A stretch of 64,000 bases of DNA, taken from contig NZ_CP029197.1 of NCBI RefSeq assembly GCF_008639165.1, positions 8,159,506-8,223,505 on the forward strand. Direction: 5' to 3'. A program made the translations under genes and the position numbers. Positions 17,001 through 26,218 of the stretch are shown here, piece by piece (the stretch's first letter is position 1; each line of letters opens with the position of its first letter). Source of the stretch: Streptomyces venezuelae ATCC 10712. Its GTDB lineage: Bacteria > Actinomycetota > Actinomycetes > Streptomycetales > Streptomycetaceae. The notes below the pieces were generated by a model, which saw only the letters and a list, made by a program, of their open reading frames with translations, ran no database searches and was not told the DNA's origin.

Positions 17001-20000
17001 CCCCGCCGTGACGGCCGCGCTGCTCGCCGCCCTCCAGGTCACCGACGCCGAGCTGGCCGAGCTCGTGACCGGGCCCCACACCCCGCTGCGGAGCAAGTCC
17101 CTCAACCTGGTGAACCTGACGGTCCTCAGCTGCGTGGTGACCCTGGCCCGCACCCTCTCTCTGTCCGTTGCCGACCTGCTGCGGCTGGCGCCACGCAGCA
17201 GCGCGAACCCCTGGTCCCATCTGGCAGCCACAGCCTCACCTTCATCAGCCTCTCCTTCATCTGCTCCCGCATCGCCCTCACCCTCAACCTCCGCTTCCGC
17301 CACCACGTCCCCCTTCGCCGAGACGGAACCCGCGGGAGGCGACCGGATGCGGCACCCGGGGACGGAGGCGGCGGCCGGGCCGCCGCTGCTGCCCGCCGCC
17401 TCCGCGATGGACGTGCTCGGGCGCTTCGTCGACCTCATGGAGACCTTCAGCGGCGCGGGCTTCCACGCGGTCGACATCGAGGCCGTGCTCGACGCGCGCA
17501 GGCCCCCGCTCGACGGACCCCTCCCCGACGACGCCGCTCTCGTCTCCGCGCTCACCGCGCTGCGCACCGCGCTCCAGACCGTCCAGCAGCAGACCCGGGG
17601 AACCGCCGACGACCGGGGGGAGCTGACCCGGAGGAACCTGGCCCTCATGGGCTGGGACGCCCCCCTCGTCCAGGAGGCGGTGTCCACTCTTCTGGGGACG
17701 GTCGTGTACACGGCCCCGCTGGCCGCCCTGCCCGCCGGAGTGTCCCTGCCCCCCGATCTGCCGGTGCGCTTCGAGCCGGCGGAACCGTCGGAAGCAGCAC
17801 CGGGGCAGCCCGGCACCCCCGATCCGCCGCCGAATGCGCCGGCCCAGGAGTGGCGGCTGTCGTTCACCGGCCCGATGAACGACGACCAGCAGCGCACCCT
17901 GCTCGCCCTGGCCCCCGCCGGCCCGGACGGCGCCGCCTTCCGGACCGCCGTCGAGGCGCTGTACCAGGGGCCGCGCCGGCTCGTCACCGCCCGGATGAAG
18001 GCCCTGCGCATCCCCGTGTTCGCGGCGCGCCTCACCGCCCTGCCCGCCGGGTACGCCGTCCCCCAGGCGCTGTCCGGGAAGGTCTTCCACGACGTCACCG
18101 CCCAGGCACTGCGATCGCGCGGCTATCTCAGCGACGCCGAGGTGCGCCTCCTGAAGCAGGCGCCGGGAGCGGACACGGACCTCGTGACGGCGGTCGAAAG
18201 CCTCGTCACCGCCCAGGAGGCGGCTCCGGAGGCCGGAAACACCTTCCTCGCCGCCGCCGACGCGGCAACCCTGTTCAACGCGCCGGACACCCTCCCCGCC
18301 GACCGCTTCCACCTCGTACTGGAGCGGCTCGCCCCGCATCTGCGCCGTAGCCTCGGCAAGGAGGCCGTCGTCCAGCAGATCGGCCGCGCAGCCGGTCTCG
18401 ACCCCGCCATCGCCGAAGCGCTCCTCGGCACCTGGCTGCCGGGCACGGGCGGAAAGCCGGTGTTCGAGGAGTTCCTCGACACGGCATTCACCGGCAGCGA
18501 TCCCGCGGTCGTGATCGGCCGAGCCGGTTTCGGTCCCCAGTTCACCGCGCTCGAACTCGTCCACCGGGTCGCCCTCGTCCTGAAGACCCTCCGCTTCGGC
18601 GCCGACGAACTGCCCTTCGTCTTCCGGTACGCGGCCGTCGGCCAGTGGCTCGACCTCGCCTCCCTGCCCACCGCCCCGCCCACCCCGCCCTCGCACGTGC
18701 CCGTCCTGCGGCTCTCCGCGCTGATCGCCCTGGCCCGGCTCCGCGACGCCGTGCCCGGCGGAATCGCGACCCTGACGGCGGTGTTCCGGCTCGCCACCAC
18801 CCCGGGAACCTCCGACAGCCAGATCATCCGGGAGCTGTGCCGGGTCACCGGCTGGGCGTTCCTCGACGTCAACATGGTCGCCCGGAACTACCAGATCAAC
18901 ACCGCCGAGCGGTTCCTCAGCCTCACCAACCTCCACCGGCTGCGGCGCGGCGTCGCGATGTACGGCCGGCTCGGTGTCTCCGCCGAGCGCGCCAACCTGT
19001 GGCTGCGCGCCGAGTTCACCCCCGAGGCCGCCCAGGCCGCGTGGGGCGCCGCCCGGGCCCGGCACACCGCCGCCGACTGGCTCGCGGTCGCCGGCCCCAT
19101 GCAGGACGCGCTGCGCGAGCGCGGACGCGCCGCCCTGGTGGCGTACCTCGTGGCCCACCCGGCCCTCGACGGCGCCACCCCGCTGTGGCGGGACGCGAAC
19201 GGGCTGCACGACCACTTCCTGCTCGACGTGGAGATGGGCGCCGGCCAGCTGACCACCCGCGTCGCACAGGCCGCGTACAGCATCCAGCTCTTCGTCCAGC
19301 GCTGCCTCCTGAACCTCGAACCGCAGGTCAGGACCTCCGACTCCGACCTCTGGGAGCAGTGGGAGTGGATGAAGCGCTACCGGCTGTGGGAGGCCAACCA
19401 GAAGATCTTCCTGTACCCGGAGAACTACTTCGAGCCGGAACTGCGGGCCGACAAGTCGCCGTTCTTCGGGCAGCTGGAGACGGACCTCACGCAGAAGGAC
19501 CTGAACGACGAGACGGCGCGCGGAGCGCTGCTCGGCTATCTGGAGCAACTCGCGGACGTCGCCCGGCTCCAGCCGAGCGGGCTGTACGTCCAGCACGACC
19601 CCGACGTGCCACCGACCGACTTCAGCGGAGAGACCGTCCACGTGATGGCCCGCACCGAGTCCGCCCCCCGAGCGCACTACTACCGCACCTGGGTGAACCG
19701 GCTGTACTGGACGCCGTGGCAGAAGATGAACCTCGACATCGACGGCGAGGCCCTGTCCCTCGGCATGTGGGACAGGCACCTGTTCGCCTTCTGGCCGACG
19801 TTCATCCCCGCCGGCGAGAGCCAGGAGATCAAGTCACTGCCCGACGGGACGGAGGACAACAAGCTCAAGAACAGCCCGAAGTACTGGCAGATCCAGCTCA
19901 ACTGGAGCGAGTACCGCAACGGTCAGTGGACCGCCAAGCGGGTTTCGAACGAGATGCTGACCACCAGTCTGCCCCCGCTGAACCCGCGCTTCCGACCGCA

Positions 20001-23000
20001 TACGGTCAGCCTGCCCTTCCTCGACCCGGCCACGAAGGATCCGTACCTCTTCATTCCCGGAACGGATCACTACAGCAATGAGCCCGTCGTCTGGTGTCAC
20101 TACACGACGACGTTCGCGCTCTACGACACCGTGCTCCTCTTCCCCCGCATCTCCACCACGTGGGGCAGGTTCAGGCTGAGCAAGCGCCGCGGCACCATGA
20201 TCACCGACCCCATCCGGTACTCGGTCTTCCTCCCGGAGGACCTCTCGCCGAACGACCCCGACGGCGCTACCGCGGCCGAAGGGGACAACCAGTGGTACGT
20301 CTACCGGCCACCAGCGAACCTGAAGGTCCTCAACAACACCTGGGTCGAGCGGCAGCACCGGAACAACGAGCGCGCGAGGACCTTCCACCTCGACGCGGAG
20401 ATCTTCAAGAGCACCCCGCTCTCCCTCCCCTACCACGTGGTCACCTCGTTCCAGAAGGACCTGCCACCGCAGCGCAAGGTGTGGCTCTTCACCGACAGCG
20501 AGCGCTCCTACCTGGTGGAACCGCACCGCAGCGGCGAGCCCTGGAGGTACCAGTTCGCGAGCTTCTACCACCCGTACGTCGAGCTGCTCAAGGCGCAGTT
20601 GGACTTCCGCGGCCTCGACGCCCTGTACGACCGCGCCCTCCAGCTCAAACCCGAAGTGCTCGCACCGCACGAGAGCTTCGAGCAGCGCTACTCACCCGAT
20701 CCGCTCCACGCGGGCGCGCCCCACTACCCGGTGGAGGACATCACCTTCGCCGCCGCCGCCCCCTACGCCGTCTACAACTGGGAACTCTTCTTCCACGCCC
20801 CCCTGCTCATGGCCGGCCGGCTCTCCACCAACCAGCGTTTCACCGAGGCCCAGCGGTGGTTCCACCGCATCTTCGACCCCACCGACCGCTCCACCGAGAC
20901 CGGGCCCGCCCGCTACTGGCGAACCAAGCCGTTCTACGAGACCTCCACGGACCCCGAAGCCCCGGACGGCTACCAGCAGCAGCGCATCGAGGAGATCCTG
21001 CGGCGACTCGCCGAAGGGAACACCACGGAGGCCGCCAAGGTGGACGCCTGGCTGCGGCACCCCTTCCAGCCGGACGTCGTCGCGCGGCTGCGGACCACCG
21101 CCTACCAGAAGGCCGTGGTGATGAAGTACCTGGACAACCTCATCGCCTGGGGCGACCAGCTGTTCCGTCAGGACACCCTGGAGGCGGTCAACGAGGCCAC
21201 CCAGCTGTACATCCTGGCCGCCGAACTCCTCGGCCGACGACCGGAGGAGGTCACGCCGCAGCGGCCCGCGCCCGTACTCAGCTTCCGGCAGCTGGACGAC
21301 CAGCCCGCCGCGCCCGAAGTCGCCGCCACCGAGAGCCTGATCCCCGCACCCCGGCACGCGCCACAGGCCATCGTGCCCGGCGTCGGCATCCGCTGGCTCG
21401 GCTACTTCGGCATCCCCCGCAACGAGAAACTCCTCGGATACTGGGACACCGTCGACGACCGGCTGTACAAGATCCGCCACGGGCAGAACATCGACGGCGT
21501 CGCCCGCCCGACGTCCCTCTTCGGGGCGGAGATCGACCCCGGCCTGCTCGCCCGCGCGGCCTCGTCCGGCCTCGACCTCTCGACCGTCCTGTCCGACCTC
21601 AACGCCCCCGTGCCGCACTACCGGTTCGCCACCATGCTCGCCAAGGCCAAGGAGTTCGCCCAGCAGGTCCAGAGCTTCGGCGGGGCGCTGCTCGCCGCCC
21701 TGGAGAAGCGCGACGCCGAAGAGCTCGCACGCCTTCGGTCCACCCACGAGTACACCGCCCTCGACGCGGCGCTCCAGGTCCGCAGGAAGCAGCTGGAGGA
21801 GGCCGGACGCGCCATCAAGGCGCTGGAGGCGTCCCAGGCCATCGCCAAGGACAAGGAGCTCTACTACGCGGGCAAGGCCAAGAACCGGATGAACCCCAAG
21901 GAGCAGACGGCCGCCGACCTGAGCGCCCAGTCCGTCGAGCTGCAGAAGGTCTCCGCCACCATCAACACCCTGGCGAGCTACCTGTCGCTGATCCCGGAGC
22001 TCAAGATCGGCGCCCCGACCTCGGTGGGCGCCACGTTCGGCGGCAACAACCTCTCCGACGCGATGATCGGCATGGCCCACGGCATCATCGGCTACCTCAG
22101 CGCCGACGCCTCCCAGGCCCAGCAGTCCGCGACGGTCGGCGGATACGACCACCGCCTGGAGGAATGGCGGTTCCAGAAGAAGCAGGCCGGCAAGGAGGCC
22201 AAGCAGTTCGCCGCGCAGATCAAGGCCGCCAAGTCCCACCGGAGCGCCGCGCAGAAGGAGGTCGACAGCCACGTACGCCTGATGACCAACTCCCACGACG
22301 CCGACGTGCTGCTGCGCGGCAAGTACACCAACCAGGAGCTCTACGACTGGATGGCCGGCCAGCTCGGCACCAGCTACTTCCAGGCGTACCAGCTCGCCTA
22401 CGACGTGGCCAAGCGCGCCGAACGGGCCCTGCGCCACGAACTGGGCACCGAGGAGACCGACTTCGTCTCCTTCGGCCACTGGGACAGCCTCCACAAGGGA
22501 CTGCTCGCCGGAGAGCGCCTGCTCACCGACCTGCACCGGATGGACGCGGCCTACTACGAGGCCAACGCCCGTGAACTGGAGCTGACCAAGCGGATCTCGC
22601 TCGCCCAGCTCGACCCCGGCGCACTGCGGAGCCTCAAGGAGACCGGCAGGGCGTACGTCTCCCTCCCCGAGGCGCTGTTCGACCTCGACACGCCCGGCCA
22701 CTACATGCGCCGCCTCAAGCAGGTCAGCTTCACCGTCCCCTGCGTCGCGGGCCCGTACACGGGCGTCAACCTCACCGCCACCCTGCTCAAGAGCAGCGTG
22801 CGGCTGGTGTCCAGGCTGAACGGCGGCAAGCACGGCCGCCAGCCCGGGGACATCCGCTTCCGGGACCACATCGGCCCCGTCCAGTCGGTGGTGACCAGCA
22901 CCGGACAGGACGACTCCGGACTCTTCGACGGCACCCTGCGCGACGAGCGGTTCCTGCCGTTCGAAGGCGCGGGCGCCATCGGAGAATGGCAGCTGTCGCT

Positions 23001-23676
23001 GCCGGACTCCTTCCGCCAGTTCGACTACGAGACCATCAGCGACGTCGTCATGCAGTTCCGCTACACCGCCCGGGACGGCGGGGCCACCCTGGCCGCGGCC
23101 GCCGTCGCGGAGCTCCACAAGGCGCTCGGATCGTGGCTGCACACCGGCGGCGGAACGGGCCTGTACCGGCACTTCAGCGCCCGCCGGGAGTTCCCCGACC
23201 AGTGGAGCCGGTTCCTCGCCACCCCCGCGGGCTCCCCGGCCACGCTCTCCTTCACCCTCTCCAAGAGGCACTTCCCGTACCTCTTCCACGACCGCACCAC
23301 CACGCTCAAGCGGCCCGAGCTGGTCCTGGTCCTCTCCACGGACCTCGCGCCCGGCTCCAAGCGCTACCGCGACTGCTACCCGGGCGGACGATCGCTGACC
23401 GTCACCCTCGGCGGGCCGGGCGGCGCACACGGCGACCTCACACTGGCGGCGGACCCGGCCCTGGCCGGGCAGCCCCGGGCCGGCGTGGACGGAGTACAGG
23501 GAAAGGTGACGGAGACCGACCAGGAGTGGCGGGTCACCGTACCCGCCGCCGGGATCGCGGCACTCGCCCCCGAATTGCTCCGCGAAGGCCGCCTGAACCC
23601 CGACGCCTTCGAGGACCTGCTCCTCGTCTGGCAGTACGCCGTCGAGCCCGCCGGGAACCCGGCGGTCACCCCGTGA
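14047..23676 (+). CDS. Tc toxin complex subunit A (TcA-like pore-forming component)
   Basis: A 3209-aa protein, longer than typical TcA (about 2500 aa). An N-terminal transthyretin/CarboxypepD-regulatory-like sandwich (about 8-98) is fused to the TcA shell. TcA features follow: a VRP1-like helical segment (SRSVYSQPAYLVDLLYYLRR, about 606-630), the neuraminidase-like/ABC-toxin region (NYQINTAERFLSLTNLHRLR near 1610 to VYPENYFEPEL-type motifs near 1790), a hydrophobic Gly-rich putative pore hairpin (near 2635-2695), coiled coils, and the C-terminal TcB-binding domain (about 2790-3205). Two Ser/Thr-rich linkers occur (about 290-315, 1058-1100). In known complexes TcA pentamers bind the target and form the translocation channel. 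ATG 14047 has AGGTGA 4 nt upstream. Its stop overlaps the next start (GTGA). Confidence 0.88.
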   Translation: MTSAAAPRSVTVQGRVLREDGTPVVGAEVLVSARRLRATEPVGETRTRDEGAYRLECRLPGAAAELVIAATLDGRTTRTVRTLAEAGEPVDLRLPGSGPSRYQCLLSAVGAHLDGVGLAQIGEDEHADGDGHELSYLSRATGHSAQEIGHAAQAARHERSTGLSAERYFGLLARGFPADLAALAQRSVSEASAALAAAAEEGVISSGDGAAEFMTALRVRELQAAEATDRATPGGVVRSVPDGVVPSRLARIFALAVPEPEARLRLYTAHLDRAGTSAGIEAGIADGTSVAPSPPSSADTSTGSSADTSAGSSAGTPAGPAAELDGHAERLDLALELGRLTGSNPPLVKALLARFDTGEFTHRRDLVRLDGRWAELVAETGGVPEPVPQPGQEYEAAAWFAQPTGPAQPPHTPRAAGPPRDADVEGPSPDALREYADGIRARVAEAYPTAHLAFRLAGHPEHAEAPATRFLSANPDFDLTATRVDATTVPDEEERRELAVLQRTFKIAPRFEAMQALRDHGFHSSYAVAGIGVSDFARKVSGDVDETEARAIHARATQVHAEAVNLVADLRTAGQFDVPWLPAIQPQTTLVPDWEELFGSADYAPVEESRSVYSQPAYLVDLLYYLRRLGGGERTGESRCGPVAEVLHGRRRDLWDVELSKENTEFALPYVDLVNEVLESAVSPETAVPAAERQSRGGPDELRVQPQHVNTGAYDKLRTAVHPWQLPFDLWGEQTTTYLGRLGVTREALVLDLCYDATHPTDFDRLLTAARLGLSKVSQQIIAGETLTPPRTLAEFYGRPATTTDAALTDAMTHVRPLLDTAGLRFTELAAVLETRFVDPGGVVRFVPDGRFPSDTSRMTLSGLDASVLERLHRFVRLQHALGVEPRELDRLIQGAGNDGRLDALTLRSIAAVRAMSARLELPADRLLGFCRPLDTHRYPSDEQPPLYDRLFLDPAVVSPQPGTPSPFELNADRSELKVIGSLETPAVTAALLAALQVTDAELAELVTGPHTPLRSKSLNLVNLTVLSCVVTLARTLSLSVADLLRLAPRSSANPWSHLAATASPSSASPSSAPASPSPSTSASATTSPFAETEPAGGDRMRHPGTEAAAGPPLLPAASAMDVLGRFVDLMETFSGAGFHAVDIEAVLDARRPPLDGPLPDDAALVSALTALRTALQTVQQQTRGTADDRGELTRRNLALMGWDAPLVQEAVSTLLGTVVYTAPLAALPAGVSLPPDLPVRFEPAEPSEAAPGQPGTPDPPPNAPAQEWRLSFTGPMNDDQQRTLLALAPAGPDGAAFRTAVEALYQGPRRLVTARMKALRIPVFAARLTALPAGYAVPQALSGKVFHDVTAQALRSRGYLSDAEVRLLKQAPGADTDLVTAVESLVTAQEAAPEAGNTFLAAADAATLFNAPDTLPADRFHLVLERLAPHLRRSLGKEAVVQQIGRAAGLDPAIAEALLGTWLPGTGGKPVFEEFLDTAFTGSDPAVVIGRAGFGPQFTALELVHRVALVLKTLRFGADELPFVFRYAAVGQWLDLASLPTAPPTPPSHVPVLRLSALIALARLRDAVPGGIATLTAVFRLATTPGTSDSQIIRELCRVTGWAFLDVNMVARNYQINTAERFLSLTNLHRLRRGVAMYGRLGVSAERANLWLRAEFTPEAAQAAWGAARARHTAADWLAVAGPMQDALRERGRAALVAYLVAHPALDGATPLWRDANGLHDHFLLDVEMGAGQLTTRVAQAAYSIQLFVQRCLLNLEPQVRTSDSDLWEQWEWMKRYRLWEANQKIFLYPENYFEPELRADKSPFFGQLETDLTQKDLNDETARGALLGYLEQLADVARLQPSGLYVQHDPDVPPTDFSGETVHVMARTESAPRAHYYRTWVNRLYWTPWQKMNLDIDGEALSLGMWDRHLFAFWPTFIPAGESQEIKSLPDGTEDNKLKNSPKYWQIQLNWSEYRNGQWTAKRVSNEMLTTSLPPLNPRFRPHTVSLPFLDPATKDPYLFIPGTDHYSNEPVVWCHYTTTFALYDTVLLFPRISTTWGRFRLSKRRGTMITDPIRYSVFLPEDLSPNDPDGATAAEGDNQWYVYRPPANLKVLNNTWVERQHRNNERARTFHLDAEIFKSTPLSLPYHVVTSFQKDLPPQRKVWLFTDSERSYLVEPHRSGEPWRYQFASFYHPYVELLKAQLDFRGLDALYDRALQLKPEVLAPHESFEQRYSPDPLHAGAPHYPVEDITFAAAAPYAVYNWELFFHAPLLMAGRLSTNQRFTEAQRWFHRIFDPTDRSTETGPARYWRTKPFYETSTDPEAPDGYQQQRIEEILRRLAEGNTTEAAKVDAWLRHPFQPDVVARLRTTAYQKAVVMKYLDNLIAWGDQLFRQDTLEAVNEATQLYILAAELLGRRPEEVTPQRPAPVLSFRQLDDQPAAPEVAATESLIPAPRHAPQAIVPGVGIRWLGYFGIPRNEKLLGYWDTVDDRLYKIRHGQNIDGVARPTSLFGAEIDPGLLARAASSGLDLSTVLSDLNAPVPHYRFATMLAKAKEFAQQVQSFGGALLAALEKRDAEELARLRSTHEYTALDAALQVRRKQLEEAGRAIKALEASQAIAKDKELYYAGKAKNRMNPKEQTAADLSAQSVELQKVSATINTLASYLSLIPELKIGAPTSVGATFGGNNLSDAMIGMAHGIIGYLSADASQAQQSATVGGYDHRLEEWRFQKKQAGKEAKQFAAQIKAAKSHRSAAQKEVDSHVRLMTNSHDADVLLRGKYTNQELYDWMAGQLGTSYFQAYQLAYDVAKRAERALRHELGTEETDFVSFGHWDSLHKGLLAGERLLTDLHRMDAAYYEANARELELTKRISLAQLDPGALRSLKETGRAYVSLPEALFDLDTPGHYMRRLKQVSFTVPCVAGPYTGVNLTATLLKSSVRLVSRLNGGKHGRQPGDIRFRDHIGPVQSVVTSTGQDDSGLFDGTLRDERFLPFEGAGAIGEWQLSLPDSFRQFDYETISDVVMQFRYTARDGGATLAAAAVAELHKALGSWLHTGGGTGLYRHFSARREFPDQWSRFLATPAGSPATLSFTLSKRHFPYLFHDRTTTLKRPELVLVLSTDLAPGSKRYRDCYPGGRSLTVTLGGPGGAHGDLTLAADPALAGQPRAGVDGVQGKVTETDQEWRVTVPAAGIAALAPELLREGRLNPDAFEDLLLVWQYAVEPAGNPAVTP
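14932..14990 (+). repeat. 24-nt in-frame tandem repeat inside tcA
   Basis: AGCTC(G/A)GCCG begins at 14932, 14956 and 14980, giving three 8-residue units (SSADTSTG, SSADTSAG, SSAGTPAG). It encodes a flexible linker in TcA near residue 300. Confidence 0.7.
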
Positions 23677-24974
23677 TCGCGGAGCCGCACCGCCGGGCGG
23701 CCCGTCTCACTGCCCTGGCCGGGGACACCGCCCCGGCCACGGGCAACGCACCGGCCAGGGACACCGCCCCGCCCGCCGGCGGCATCCTGGCCACGGACAC
23801 CGCCCCGGTCATGGACACCCAGCGCCAGGCGGCGCGCGGCCACTGGTCGCCGGCCGGGGAGATGCCGTTCGCCGGCTTCTGGGCCCCACCGGCGGAGGCC
23901 GCCGTCCAGCTGCCCGACGGACGCGTGCTCCTCGCGGGCGGCGAGGACGGGCGCCGGGTCCCCACCGACGTCACCGCGCTCTTCGACCCGGCCGAGGGCA
24001 CGTGGTCCTCCGCCGGGGCCCTGGGCACCGGGCGACGGCTGCACTCCACCACCCTGCTGGCCGACGGCCGGGTCCTGGTGGCCGGCGGCATCGGAGAGCC
24101 GCCGGGACCCGTCCCCGCCACCGGCCTCGACTCGTGCGAGGTGTACGACCCGGCCACCGACTCCTGGACCGGCACCGGGCGGCTCCGCGAGGCGCGCTTC
24201 TCCCACTCGGCGACCCTCCTGCCCGACGGCCGCGTCCTGGTCGCGGGCGGCGCCGCCGTCCGCTCGGCCGACTCCCACCGCACCCTGCGGTCGGCGGAGG
24301 CGTACGACCCGGTCGCCGGCACCTGGACGCCGGTCCGGCCGATGACCGACGCCCGTTTCGGACACCCCGCCCTCCGCTTCGACGACGGCCGCGTCCTCAT
24401 GGTCGGCGGGATCCTCGCGGTGGGTCGCGGTAGCCACACCGCCCTCGCCCACTGCGAGCTGTACGACCCCGCGGCGGACGGCTGGACGCCCACCGCCGGA
24501 CTCGCCACCGCCCGCAAGAGCCACCAGGCGACCCTGCTCCCGGGAAACGCGGTCCTGGTCACCGGCGGTGACATGCGCGGGTTCGTCAACGACGACTGGA
24601 CCTACGACCCCTACAGCCAGTGGACCACGGAACGCTACGACCCCGCCACGGACCGCTGGACCGCCGACGGACAGCTGCCCTGGGGCCGCAGTCACCACCG
24701 GGCCGTCCGACTCGCCACCGGCGACGTCCTCGTCGCCGGCGGCACCGACGACGCCTCGATGGCCGTCGGCTACCCCAACGCCACGCTCTACGACGCCGCC
24801 ACCCGCACCTGGTCCGCGGAGTTCCCCATGCTGCGCGGCCGTTGGGCACCCGCCGCGATCGGCCTCGCCGACGGCCGCGTGCTCGTCATGGGAGGCCTGG
24901 ACGAGTCCGGCCCGGCGGCCCCGCTGCCCGGCGAGGACCAGGTCACCGCCACCGCCGAGCTCTACACGCCGTAA
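23673..24974 (+). CDS. Kelch-repeat beta-propeller protein 1
   Basis: A 433-aa protein made almost wholly of kelch/galactose-oxidase-type blades. Each repeat reads about GWTPT-x-L-x-ARxxHxATLLPDGRVLVAGG then ExYDPATDxW, six to seven times from residue 48 to the end. Such propellers bind proteins or glycans; no copper-ligand set for oxidase activity is evident to me. The GTG start overlaps the tcA stop by 4 nt, indicating coupled translation; ATG 23812 is an alternative. The first 47 residues are a DTAP-rich segment encoded by 36-nt repeats, with no clear signal peptide. Confidence 0.82.
   Translation: MIAEPHRRAARLTALAGDTAPATGNAPARDTAPPAGGILATDTAPVMDTQRQAARGHWSPAGEMPFAGFWAPPAEAAVQLPDGRVLLAGGEDGRRVPTDVTALFDPAEGTWSSAGALGTGRRLHSTTLLADGRVLVAGGIGEPPGPVPATGLDSCEVYDPATDSWTGTGRLREARFSHSATLLPDGRVLVAGGAAVRSADSHRTLRSAEAYDPVAGTWTPVRPMTDARFGHPALRFDDGRVLMVGGILAVGRGSHTALAHCELYDPAADGWTPTAGLATARKSHQATLLPGNAVLVTGGDMRGFVNDDWTYDPYSQWTTERYDPATDRWTADGQLPWGRSHHRAVRLATGDVLVAGGTDDASMAVGYPNATLYDAATRTWSAEFPMLRGRWAPAAIGLADGRVLVMGGLDESGPAAPLPGEDQVTATAELYTP
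23723..23807 (+). repeat. 36-nt periodic repeat at the 5' end of kelch gene 1
   Basis: GGACACCGCCCCG recurs at 23723, 23759 and 23795, exactly 36 nt apart, encoding three degenerate 12-residue units each containing DTAP. It lies before the first propeller blade. Confidence 0.7.
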
Positions 24975-25000
24975 CCGGCCGCAAGGGAGGACCGACACCG

Positions 25001-26218
25001 ATGCGCACCCTGCTCGCCGACGGCGGCGAACTCACCACCCACCCCTCCACCTCATCCCTCGCCCGCACGACGCCCTCGGTCTCCGGCCGGTGGACACCGG
25101 CCGGAGACCTGCCCTTCCCGTTCGTGATGCTGCACGGCCAGGAGGACGGACCGGTACGACTGCGGGACGGGCGCGTGCTGTTCGCCGGCGGCGCCGGGCC
25201 CCGCCTGCGCACCCTGGACGGCGCCGCACTCTTCGACCCCGCCGACAACCGCTGGACCGTCACGGACCCGCTCCGCCAAGCCCGCCGCATGCAGAGCTTC
25301 ACCTCGCTCGCCGACGGCCAGGTCCTCGCCGCCGGCGGCATCACAGGACCGCAGGCCTACCCGCCCCCGGCCCTGCCCACCGCCGAGCTCTACGACCCCG
25401 CCACCGAGACCTGGACCCTCACCGGCGCGCTCCACGAACCCCGGCACAGCCACACGGCGACCCTCCTGCCCGACGGGCGCGTGCTCGTCGCCGGCGGCCA
25501 GCGGCCCCGCGACGCCCGCGCACCGCACACCCTGGCCTCCGCCGAGCTCTACGAACCGGACACCGGCACCTGGACTCCGACCGGGGACATGGCCGACGCC
25601 CGCTGGCACCACCAGGCCGTCCTGCTCCACGACGGCCGCGTCCTCGTCGCGGGCGGCCTCACCGACACCGGCCGCAGCAAGAGCGCGACCATCGCCCTCT
25701 GCGAGCTCTACGACCCGACGACCGGCCGCTGGAGCCCCACCGGCGCGCTCCGCGACGCCCGATGCGCCCACCAGACCCTGCTCCTCCCCGACGGCACGGT
25801 GCTGACCCTGGGCGGCTTCGGGCCCCACGCGGCCGACGACGGGCGCTACGACCCGTACAGCCTGGCCGGTGTCGAACGCTACGACCCCGTCGCCGAGGAA
25901 TGGAGCCCGGAACCACCCCTGCCGTGGGGCCGCGGCCACCACCGCGCCCTGCTCCTCGCCACCGGTGAGGTCCTCGTCTGCGGCGGCTGCGACCACGCCT
26001 GCCAGGACGTCGGCCACGCCGCCACCCTGCGGTACGACCCGGGCGCGCGGCACTGGTCCCTGGCAGGACCGATGGGCACCGGCCGCTGGGTCTTCGGCGC
26101 GGTCCTCCTCGACGACGGCCGGGTCCTCGCGGCCGGGGGACTGGCGCGGATGGGCGCCGCCGCCCCGGCGATCGGCGCCGACCTCCCCGCGTCCACGACG
26201 GAGGTGTTCACCCCGTGA
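25001..26218 (+). CDS. Kelch-repeat beta-propeller protein 2
   Basis: A 405-aa paralogue of its two neighbours. Blades follow the pattern ARxxHxATLLPDGRVLVAGG and AELYDPATETW; a shared penultimate blade contains DPYSLAGVERYDPVAEEW, PLPWGRGHHRALLLATGEVLV. The N-terminus (MRTLLADGGELTTHPS) differs from the others. The ATG follows AAGGGAGG with about 10 nt spacing, 26 nt after the previous stop, so it belongs to the same operon. Function is unknown; the conserved place between TcA and TcB-TcC suggests an accessory or targeting role for the toxin, which is inference. Confidence 0.82.
   Translation: MRTLLADGGELTTHPSTSSLARTTPSVSGRWTPAGDLPFPFVMLHGQEDGPVRLRDGRVLFAGGAGPRLRTLDGAALFDPADNRWTVTDPLRQARRMQSFTSLADGQVLAAGGITGPQAYPPPALPTAELYDPATETWTLTGALHEPRHSHTATLLPDGRVLVAGGQRPRDARAPHTLASAELYEPDTGTWTPTGDMADARWHHQAVLLHDGRVLVAGGLTDTGRSKSATIALCELYDPTTGRWSPTGALRDARCAHQTLLLPDGTVLTLGGFGPHAADDGRYDPYSLAGVERYDPVAEEWSPEPPLPWGRGHHRALLLATGEVLVCGGCDHACQDVGHAATLRYDPGARHWSLAGPMGTGRWVFGAVLLDDGRVLAAGGLARMGAAAPAIGADLPASTTEVFTP

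Noticed and set aside
15240..18350. A 1036-codon plus-strand frame inside tcA
   Set aside because: It overlaps the TcA frame and has shadow composition (Arg/Pro/Ala-rich). The TcA frame carries the recognisable motifs through the same stretch.
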